Source: Candidatus Microgenomates bacterium (GTDB lineage Bacteria; Patescibacteriota; Microgenomatia; 2-02-FULL-39-11). From it: a stretch of DNA of 5,631 bases. The position numbers and the translations under genes are program-made. The stretch lies in the NCBI GenBank assembly GCA_022866885.1, contig JALHWS010000154.1, forward strand, positions 1-5,631, written 5' to 3'. Position 1 is the stretch's first letter. Every line of letters begins with the position of its first letter. The notes beneath the pieces were generated by a model. That model saw only the letters and a list, made by a program, of their open reading frames with translations, was not told where the DNA came from and did not search any database. This document shows, in pieces, positions 1-4,530 of the stretch.

Positions 1-1584
1 AAAACATTTGTAAGTCTAAAAAATAATTTACTAAATGTTGGCCAGCAGTATAAATGGAATGATAGGGATCAGGCTTATTATGACTATAAAGATTACCAGA
101 CGGATGACCGAAAAAACTATGAGATTTACTATCCGTTCCGTTCTCTTTTCACAAAAAGAAGAACTGACGAGAAAGAATTTCAACTGGAAGATACATATGA
201 TTGGATAATATTCAAGAACCAAATTCCTAAGAATTCCAAGGGGACGAGTCTTAAAATTGGAAAATACAAAGACCTGGAAAAGTTAATGCCTGTAGAAATA
301 GAGATTAGGCGATCGATAATAAACACTTATGAAGTCTATATAAAGTATCTTCTTCCGCAGATCTATCTTGATGGTCAGATGATATTAGATACTCCTGATC
401 AAATTAAGCTTGGAGAATTTCACATGAGTGACTTACAAGGAATAAGAATTAATGTAAATAATAATGAGATAGATGTAAAAGATGATCTTATACAATCTAA
501 ATCTTTTTTCAGTTTTGATATTGACAATAAGATTCAAGTTTTTGACAAAGATAATATTTTATTATTTTCTTGGAGAAGTAACAACGACAATACATATGTA
601 AGTATATCCGATACAGAGCTTAGCTTACCAATAGAACAGATAAGTTCTGGTCTTTTAGAAATTAGAGTTCCAAAAGTCACTGATAATAATATTTCCGGAA
701 TTGATACTTTTTCGGATTTAGACAAATTCCTACCAAAACCCTGTAATGAATATATTCCTTCAAATAAGAATAAATTTGATATTAGAAAAGAAAATGGTCT
801 TGAATATATAAGGCTTATATCTAAAAACAGCAGACAATGCATCAGTTTAAACTTCGATCAATTACCAACCTCTTTAAGTTTTCTAATTGAAGTTCAGACG
901 CGAAAAGTACAAGGTAATAATCCGGTTTTATACATATCAAATAACAGACAAGTACACTACCTAGATACTTACATTTACAATAAAGAGTATTTTGATAAAT
1001 ATTATTTTATCCTCCCTCCATCATTTAAAAATGAAATGGGGTATGATATATATTTTGATAATTACTCACGAACTGATAATGAAACCATAAATGATTTTGG
1101 CGGTATTGCTTTATGGGTAGTACCATATAAATTTTTGACTGATTTGAAAATTGAACAATCAATAGTAAGAGAAAAATCAGTAATTACAAACGAAGAACTA
1201 ATAGTTATTCATCCGAATCCAAGTTATTATAAAATTCAGATAACGGATAACCAGTCTGCACCGGCAGGCAAAGAACAAATAACAGATGATATAACCCTAG
1301 TATTATCTCAGAGCTACGATAAAGCTTGGAAAGCTTATCAAATCAATAGTAAGTATCAAGTATCAAGTATCAAGTATTTTTTGGAAAGTAATTTACCTTT
1401 TATTTTCGGGAAAGAGATTAAGGAACATGTATTGGTAAACAACTGGAAAAACGGTTGGAAACTTACAGATAACAAAAATACAACAATTATCCTTTTTTAT
1501 CTTCCTCAGCTTCTGGAATATTTAGGATTTGCGCTGTTGGGAATAACTGTCATCTTTTCTTTGCTGTCGGTCGGCGAAGGATGA
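1..1584 (+). CDS. C-terminal part of a large membrane-anchored envelope protein (5' truncated)
   Basis: The frame is open from base 1 with no stop before TGA at 1582-1584, so the ATG at 286 is an internal Met and the true start lies left of the window; 527 codons are visible. Residues about 1-95 carry YYPFRSLFTKRRTDEKEF. Residues about 240-385 form a beta-rich, Tyr/Asn-rich region around C280 that ends in VVPYKFLTDLKI and resembles a jelly-roll, extracytoplasmic lectin-like domain. NNWKNGW follows at 480-486, and a hydrophobic segment at about 493-523 (IILFYLPQLLEYLGFALLG) is probably the last membrane span, leaving the short tail SVGEG. From memory, this ending is typical of large Microgenomates membrane proteins that have polytopic, glycosyltransferase-like N-termini; that half is not visible, so function is inference. 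A heptamer repeat sits at codons 451-459. The gene is much more AT-rich than the rest of the window, and its 3' end overlaps a convergent gene by 79 nt. Confidence 0.85.
   Translation, partial: KTFVSLKNNLLNVGQQYKWNDRDQAYYDYKDYQTDDRKNYEIYYPFRSLFTKRRTDEKEFQLEDTYDWIIFKNQIPKNSKGTSLKIGKYKDLEKLMPVEIEIRRSIINTYEVYIKYLLPQIYLDGQMILDTPDQIKLGEFHMSDLQGIRINVNNNEIDVKDDLIQSKSFFSFDIDNKIQVFDKDNILLFSWRSNNDNTYVSISDTELSLPIEQISSGLLEIRVPKVTDNNISGIDTFSDLDKFLPKPCNEYIPSNKNKFDIRKENGLEYIRLISKNSRQCISLNFDQLPTSLSFLIEVQTRKVQGNNPVLYISNNRQVHYLDTYIYNKEYFDKYYFILPPSFKNEMGYDIYFDNYSRTDNETINDFGGIALWVVPYKFLTDLKIEQSIVREKSVITNEELIVIHPNPSYYKIQITDNQSAPAGKEQITDDITLVLSQSYDKAWKAYQINSKYQVSSIKYFLESNLPFIFGKEIKEHVLVNNWKNGWKLTDNKNTTIILFYLPQLLEYLGFALLGITVIFSLLSVGEG
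1351..1377 (+). repeat. Heptanucleotide tandem repeat (AAGTATC, 3.9 copies) inside a coding region
   Basis: Units start at 1351, 1358, 1365 and 1372 (the last is 6 of 7 bases). Because 7 is not a multiple of 3, the repeat is read in all three phases and yields KYQVSSIKY (residues 451-459 of the membrane protein fragment). Three full units keep the frame; gain or loss of one unit would shift it. It lies in a variable linker between SYDKAWKAY and the conserved NNWKNGW region. I recall the KYQVSSI heptapeptide from assorted CPR proteins, which would make this a dispersed element, but I cannot verify that here. Confidence 0.85.
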
Positions 1585-1961
1585 CAATCTGGACCATCAC
1601 ATTCAGAAGTATAAGCACAAGCTGGTTTATCTCCATCCATAAAACACATTTCACTGCAGCCACAAGTTATCCCCATTGCCGCTGAACAATGTGCTCCGCA
1701 TTTAGGCGGTTTCTCTGTCTCTGTGGGTGTTGGAGTTATGGTAGGAGAGGGCGTCAGCGTCACTGTTGGGGTTGGTTTATTGGAAAAAGGCAGAGTCGGA
1801 ACAGTCGGTAGTTTTGGCATTTTTGGCAACTTCGGCAGACTAGGCAGTTTCGGATGTTTGAAGAAAAAGATGGCTGAAGCCGGTTGGGTTTGGAAAAAAA
1901 GAAAGAGAAGACCCAGGAAAGCTCCGAATAAAAAAGAGTCCCAACGGACTTTTAACTTCAT
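1506..1961 (-). CDS. Small secreted Pro/Thr-rich protein with eight-cysteine domain
   Basis: A 151-aa protein I do not recognise. Residues 1-30 form a signal peptide: MKLKVR, a hydrophobic core at 10-23, then PASA before a likely cleavage site. Residues 37-58 have Pro at every third position (37, 40, 43, 46, 49, 52, 55, 58; PKLPSLPKLPKMPKLP), suggesting an extended polyproline-like stalk. A Thr/Pro linker (PTPTVTLTPSPTITPTPT) runs at 63-80. Residues 88-126 hold eight cysteines (88, 92, 100, 102, 106, 115, 121, 126), consistent with four disulfides in a small exported domain. Residues 127-151 contain no Cys and are encoded wholly antisense to the end of the convergent membrane-protein gene. 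The ATG at 1961 is the only plausible start, because the ATG five bases upstream is out of frame and stops after two codons. No Shine-Dalgarno motif is visible. The gene is divergent from rnpB with a gap of about 51 bp. A surface or adhesive role is only a guess. Confidence 0.8.
   Translation of the reverse strand: MKLKVRWDSFLFGAFLGLLFLFFQTQPASAIFFFKHPKLPSLPKLPKMPKLPTVPTLPFSNKPTPTVTLTPSPTITPTPTETEKPPKCGAHCSAAMGITCGCSEMCFMDGDKPACAYTSECDGPDCHPSPTDSKEKMTVIPNSANPKYSRS
1788..1853 (-). repeat. Degenerate 9-nt coding repeat (Pro-X-Leu/Met/Val)
   Basis: Seven consecutive degenerate 9-base units encode P-K-L, P-S-L, P-K-L, P-K-M, P-K-L, P-T-V and P-T-L, followed by one more Pro codon, in the secreted Cys-rich protein. 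Strict proline periodicity of three with a hydrophobic residue in each triplet suggests a repetitive stalk next to the membrane or wall. Copy number could vary without breaking the frame. Confidence 0.75.
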
Positions 1962-1966
1962 ATCAT

Positions 1967-1996
1967 ATTTTCTGCAGATAATAAGATTTTTGTCAA
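1967..1996 (-). promoter_or_regulatory. Candidate promoter for the secreted Cys-rich protein, possibly leaderless
   Basis: On the minus strand a perfect -35 TTGACA occupies 1996-1991. After an 18-nt spacer comes GAAAAT (1972-1967), a 4-of-6 match to TATAAT. The implied start of transcription would fall within a few bases of the ATG at 1961, giving a leaderless or near-leaderless mRNA, which fits the missing Shine-Dalgarno. The weak -10 makes this tentative. TATGAT at 1966-1961 matches the consensus better but lies too far from the -35 and overlaps the start codon. Confidence 0.35.
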
Positions 1997-2000
1997 TACA

Positions 2001-2009
2001 TGGTATAAT
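2001..2009 (+). promoter_or_regulatory. Extended -10 promoter of rnpB
   Basis: TGGTATAAT at 2001-2009 is a perfect extended -10 element (TGn followed by TATAAT). It ends 3 bases before the G at 2013 and 7 bases before the start of helix P1 at 2017, so transcription probably begins at about 2014-2017. No convincing -35 exists at the standard distance; TTGTCA at 1990-1995 is only 8 bp away. An extended -10 usually compensates for a poor -35. Confidence 0.75.
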
Positions 2010-2416
2010 ATAGGCTGTCTACGGAGGCCGGATAACCGCCCCGCCCTCACTGCCTGCAAAGCAGGCTGAGAGGCGGAGAGGAAAGTCCAGACAGCAGAAG
2101 ACAGGGGACTCGACGCAAGTCGTGATCCGCCAACAGCTACATAAGTTGCGGGCGGACTGGTGTCCCGAAAGCGAAAGCTTGAGGGAACGATTCCTGAACT
2201 GACAGGATGAGAGAGCCACAGAGACGATCGGAAACCTAAAACCGAAAGGTTATGGTTGACGGGTGAAACGCTTGCCCGCCATAAACCGCTCCACGAGCCG
2301 CAGTAGAAATCTACTAAGGCGAGTGGTAAGGTTAGGCGGGATGGCAATCCCACTCGCTGCAATCTCCGAATGGACCGTTATCAGGATGTCTTCCCGAGGT
2401 CCGAAGTTTGAGAGCA

Positions 2417-2433
2417 TCCCGATTTAATCGGGA
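2417..2433 (+). repeat. Hairpin TCCCGAT-TTA-ATCGGGA in the P18 position of RNase P RNA
   Basis: A perfect 7-bp stem (2417-2423 with 2427-2433) closed by TTA follows GTTTGAGAGC, where type A RNAs place P18. It is followed at once by a P19-like stem (CGGT 2434-2437 with ACCG 2458-2461, and GATGA 2440-2444 with TCATC 2452-2456). The usual GNRA tetraloop of P18, which docks on P8, is absent here. The sequence is also a near-perfect DNA palindrome of a style I associate with dispersed repeats in CPR genomes. Confidence 0.7.
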
Positions 2434-2476
2434 CGGTAAGATGACTTGATATCATCAACCGAGAGAAATGGTTATC

Positions 2477-2520
2477 TACCCGCCTTCGTCCTAGTCGATA
2501 GACTTCGGCGAGGCGAGGAA
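2477..2520 (+). other. Stem-loop insertion in J2/4 of the RNase P RNA
   Basis: Between the end of the P2 3' strand (2476) and the conserved ACAGAA of J2/4 (2521) there are 44 nt, where E. coli M1 RNA (from memory) has four (CACG). The extra segment folds on itself either as CGCCT 2481-2485 with AGGCG 2511-2515, or as CGCC 2481-2484 with GGCG 2507-2510 plus GTC 2488-2490 with GAC 2501-2503. The flanking P2 and P4 strands are intact, so this is an internal expansion and not a broken gene. The CGCCTTCG / CGGCGAGGCG arms look like an imperfect dispersed palindrome. Confidence 0.7.
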
Positions 2521-2541
2521 ACAGAATCTGGCTTACGAGCT

Positions 2542-2555
2542 TCCGTAGACTTTTT
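2542..2555 (+). terminator. rnpB 3' end: P1 strand followed directly by a U-tract
   Basis: The 3' strand of P1 (TCCGTAGAC, 2542-2550) is followed immediately by TTTTT (2551-2555). No local hairpin strong enough for a conventional terminator precedes it. The only GC-containing stem that abuts the U-tract is P1 itself, whose 5' strand was made about 520 nt earlier. The last two T residues also belong to the stop codon of the convergent AI-2E-family gene (2554-2556). Confidence 0.5.
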
Positions 2556-3528
2556 AATTCCCCTGAGGTTGTCTAAGGTATTCAGAAATAATTGTTTCGA
2601 TCGTGACTACAATCGGAATGGCCAAAATCGCCCCGGTAATCCCAGCCAATTTCCCGCCGATTAAAAGCGAAAGTAAAGTGACCAGTGGTGGAACACCGAC
2701 GACTTTTTTCATCACAAAGGGGACAACCAACTGGTTTTCCAATTGCTGGATGACAAAATATACGACAACGGTAATCAGTGCATAAACAGGAGAAACCGTC
2801 AAAGCAATAATCACTGCCGGGATTGCCGAGATAATCGGTCCGATAGTCGGCACAATCTCCAAGATACCGGCGATAATCGCCAGCGGCAAAACATAAGGAA
2901 GCCCCAAAATAGTCAAACCGATAAAAGTAAAAAGACCAATCGTTATCATCAAAGCCATTTCTCCTCTTACCCAAGCCCCCAGCCTTTCCTCAATTTTTCT
3001 GATAACGATCAATAATCTTCTGGCCGCTATTTCTCCAGTCAGACCTGACAGGTGAATATCCAGATTCTTCCGTTCGATAATCAGGTAAAAAGAAATCACA
3101 AATATTGTTACCAAAGTGACTACGTCACCGAATAATCCGAGAGTCACTTTCAGCAGATTTTGGCCGATCGGGGCAATTTGTCCGACAATCGTCTGCTGGT
3201 CGACTTTCACAAAAGGAACTACCGTTGACAGATATTCAGGCAGACTTTCACTAAGATGTGCGGATTGGGTGACCAGAGGCGGAACGATTGCGCTGCCGAT
3301 AAAACCGATAACAGCAATAAAAAGAAGATAAACGATTATTACCGAAAGTGTTTTCGGTATCCGGCGTCTGATCAGACCTTCGACCAGCGGTCTTAAAGCA
3401 GACATGAGGATAAAAGATACAAAGACCAGAAAAAGAATATCTTTTATTTCCAGAAGAAGCCAAAGGGCAATTAGAAATAAGACGGCGAAAATGATTGTTT
3501 TGTATGAGATTTCAATTTTGGTCGGCAT
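2554..3528 (-). CDS. AI-2E / PerM (UPF0118) family membrane protein
   Basis: This 324-aa protein has the normal length for the family (PF01594, named after E. coli TqsA; many members are instead efflux or ion/proton antiporters, so the substrate is unknown). Hydrophobic spans lie at about 11-26, 29-45, 60-84, 130-151, 190-225, 230-262 and 283-318, with a hydrophilic extracellular segment at about 86-128. Family signatures visible are LGAWVRGEM (183-191), GILEIVPTIGPIISAIPAV (221-239), QQLENQLVVPFVMKKVVGVP (261-280) and GGKLAGITGAILAIPIV (291-307). The ATG at 3528 overlaps the 3' end of miaA by 17 nt, suggesting translational coupling. Upstream, only GGA about 8 nt before the ATG is purine-rich. 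The stop at 2554-2556 abuts the end of convergent rnpB, and no minus-strand terminator is seen beyond it. Family assignment is firm; function is not. Confidence 0.93.
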   Translation of the reverse strand: MPTKIEISYKTIIFAVLFLIALWLLLEIKDILFLVFVSFILMSALRPLVEGLIRRRIPKTLSVIIVYLLFIAVIGFIGSAIVPPLVTQSAHLSESLPEYLSTVVPFVKVDQQTIVGQIAPIGQNLLKVTLGLFGDVVTLVTIFVISFYLIIERKNLDIHLSGLTGEIAARRLLIVIRKIEERLGAWVRGEMALMITIGLFTFIGLTILGLPYVLPLAIIAGILEIVPTIGPIISAIPAVIIALTVSPVYALITVVVYFVIQQLENQLVVPFVMKKVVGVPPLVTLLSLLIGGKLAGITGAILAIPIVVTIETIISEYLRQPQGN

Positions 3529-4522
3529 CTTGTTTTCCAGTATACCATTTTCCTACCATTGCTTCTATTTCCGCAAGATAATTCTTATTAGTAATATCAA
3601 ACCAAATAATTCTTTTTTCCTTCTTAAACCAGGTCATCTGTCTTCTGGCATAAGCATGCTCCAGATATTTCCATTTTTTAAGAATTGTTTGTTTGGAACC
3701 TTTCTCATCCCAGATCCGATAGCCCAGGGCCGTGAAAGACGGCAAGTTGAAATCGTAATTTGTATCTTTGAGTTTTTGTATTTCTTGAGCAGCGCCATTA
3801 TCATATCTTTCCTCGACCCGTTTATCGATGAGTCGGTACAAAATATCGTTTTCTGCTCTTAAACCGATAAATAACAAATCATCTTTTTCGCTTAAATACT
3901 GTTTAGTATTTATATTATCAGCATCATTTTTTATCGCTTGAACCACTTCTATTGCCCGGATTAAGCGCCGGGGATTAAGACGGTCCGACTGGTTCATCTT
4001 TTCCCATTTTTTCAGATCCGTTGTTTTCAGAAGTGTTCCCAATTCTTCCCGGCTCATTTTATCTAATTTCTTCCGAAGAGGAAAATTTGGAGGAATTCGG
4101 ATTAACGGTAAAGAGGAAGTGAGAGCTTTAATATATAAACCTGTTCCTCCGACGGCAATCGGCAGTTTATTATTCCTTCGCAAATATTCGTTCACCTGAT
4201 GAGCAAGGCTGGCATATTCACCGGCATTAAAAGAATAATCAGGTTCCACAATATCAACCAACCAGACCGGTATCCCCTCTTTTAATCGATATCCAACGCT
4301 GATCTTATTGTTTTCTATATTAAATTTTGACTTCTGATCCGCCAGCTGGCGGATGAATTCTGAATCCTTATCAATGTCTTTGCCGGTAATCACGTCCATC
4401 CCTTTATAAACCTGTCTGCTGTCGGCGGAAATAATTTCTCCACCGAATTTTTTGGCCAAATTGATGCCTAGGGCGGTTTTTCCTGTTGCTGTCGGACCGC
4501 AAATCACGAGGAGTTTATTCAT
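3512..4522 (-). CDS. miaA: tRNA dimethylallyltransferase MiaA
   Basis: MiaA transfers a dimethylallyl group from DMAPP to N6 of A37 in tRNAs that read UNN codons (i6A). The 336-aa protein is complete. It shows the P-loop GPTATGKT (9-16), SADSRQVYKGMD (32-43) with the conserved catalytic Asp34, DIVEPDYSFNAGEY (90-103), VGGTGLYIKAL (124-134), NPRRLIRAIEV (183-193), FTALGYR (263-269) and YARRQMTWFKKE (291-302). Between GKD (47-49) and WLVDI (87-91) there are 37 residues against about 9 in E. coli MiaA. This extended version may be lineage-typical, but residues 57-62 (IRQLAD) are encoded by a perfect 18-bp palindrome. The ATG at 4522 is 8 nt after the stop of the upstream gene and has no recognisable Shine-Dalgarno. 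The 3' end overlaps the AI-2E-family gene by 17 nt. An operon with its neighbours is likely; no functional link is evident. Confidence 0.97.
   Translation of the reverse strand: MNKLLVICGPTATGKTALGINLAKKFGGEIISADSRQVYKGMDVITGKDIDKDSEFIRQLADQKSKFNIENNKISVGYRLKEGIPVWLVDIVEPDYSFNAGEYASLAHQVNEYLRRNNKLPIAVGGTGLYIKALTSSLPLIRIPPNFPLRKKLDKMSREELGTLLKTTDLKKWEKMNQSDRLNPRRLIRAIEVVQAIKNDADNINTKQYLSEKDDLLFIGLRAENDILYRLIDKRVEERYDNGAAQEIQKLKDTNYDFNLPSFTALGYRIWDEKGSKQTILKKWKYLEHAYARRQMTWFKKEKRIIWFDITNKNYLAEIEAMVGKWYTGKQDADQN
4337..4354. repeat. Perfect 18-bp palindrome ATCCGCCAGCTGGCGGAT inside miaA
   Basis: The sequence is identical to its own reverse complement over 18 bp, and symmetry breaks at 4336/4355. 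In miaA it is read as I57-R-Q-L-A-D62, in a stretch that shorter MiaA proteins lack. TCCGCCAGCTGGCGGA-type palindromes are, as I recall, dispersed repeats in Parcubacteria and Microgenomates genomes; no second copy exists in this window, so that part is unverified. Confidence 0.85.
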
Positions 4523-4530
4523 GGGAAGAT

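Larger units (their letters stand above)
2013..2551 (+). ncRNA. rnpB: RNase P RNA, bacterial type A-like, enlarged
   Basis: This is the catalytic RNA that removes 5' leaders from pre-tRNAs, working with the RnpA protein (not in this window). P1 pairs 2017-2028 with 2539-2550 (12 bp, one G-U). P2 pairs GATAACC 2031-2037 with GGTTATC 2470-2476. P3 is a hairpin at 2041-2076. CR-I GAGGAAAGTCC is at 2078-2088. P4 pairs AAG(U)CCAGA 2083-2091 with TCTGGCTT 2527-2534 and keeps the conserved bulged U (2086); the usual CCGGG/CCCGG core is replaced by compensating CCAGA/TCTGG. ACAGAGA lies at 2218-2224, CR-V-like AGAGAAATGG at 2462-2471, ACAGAA at 2521-2526, and a GGT that may be the L15 CCA-binding site at 2398-2400. 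GNRA-type tetraloops include GCAA in CGAC-GTCG, plus GAAA loops. The RNA is about 535 nt against 350-400 for typical type A. Part of the excess is a stem-loop at 2477-2520. A U-tract follows P1 directly. Confidence 0.95.

Noticed and set aside
534..842. 102-codon minus-strand open frame inside the left membrane-protein gene
   Set aside because: It lies wholly antisense to a conserved, continuous coding frame, has no start signal and has a composition expected of an AT-rich shadow frame.
1582..1614. UGA recoded as Gly (as in Gracilibacteria/SR1), extending the left gene past 1584
   Set aside because: miaA and the Cys-rich protein also end in TGA at plausible places, no frame has internal TGA codons, and the extension would be only about ten residues.
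1990..1995. TTGTCA as a -35 for rnpB
   Set aside because: Only 8 bp separate it from TATAAT, far below the usual 16-18; the extended -10 TGn explains the promoter without it.
1723..2013. Plus-strand open frame opposite the secreted Cys-rich protein
   Set aside because: Its Gly/Val periodicity is merely the complement of the Pro/Thr repeats, whereas the minus frame has a proper signal peptide and ordered domains.
1958..2362. Minus-strand open frames across 1958-2362 and a plus-strand one at 2446-2664
   Set aside because: They cover the RNase P RNA, whose helices P1-P4 explain the sequence; GC-rich structured RNA readily gives spurious open frames.
3340..3359. 8-bp hairpin TACCGAAA-GTGT-TTTCGGTA as a possible terminator or repeat
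   Set aside because: It lies in the middle of the AI-2E-family coding region, encodes an ordinary part of a conserved segment (IPKTLSVI) and has no U-tract; probably chance.
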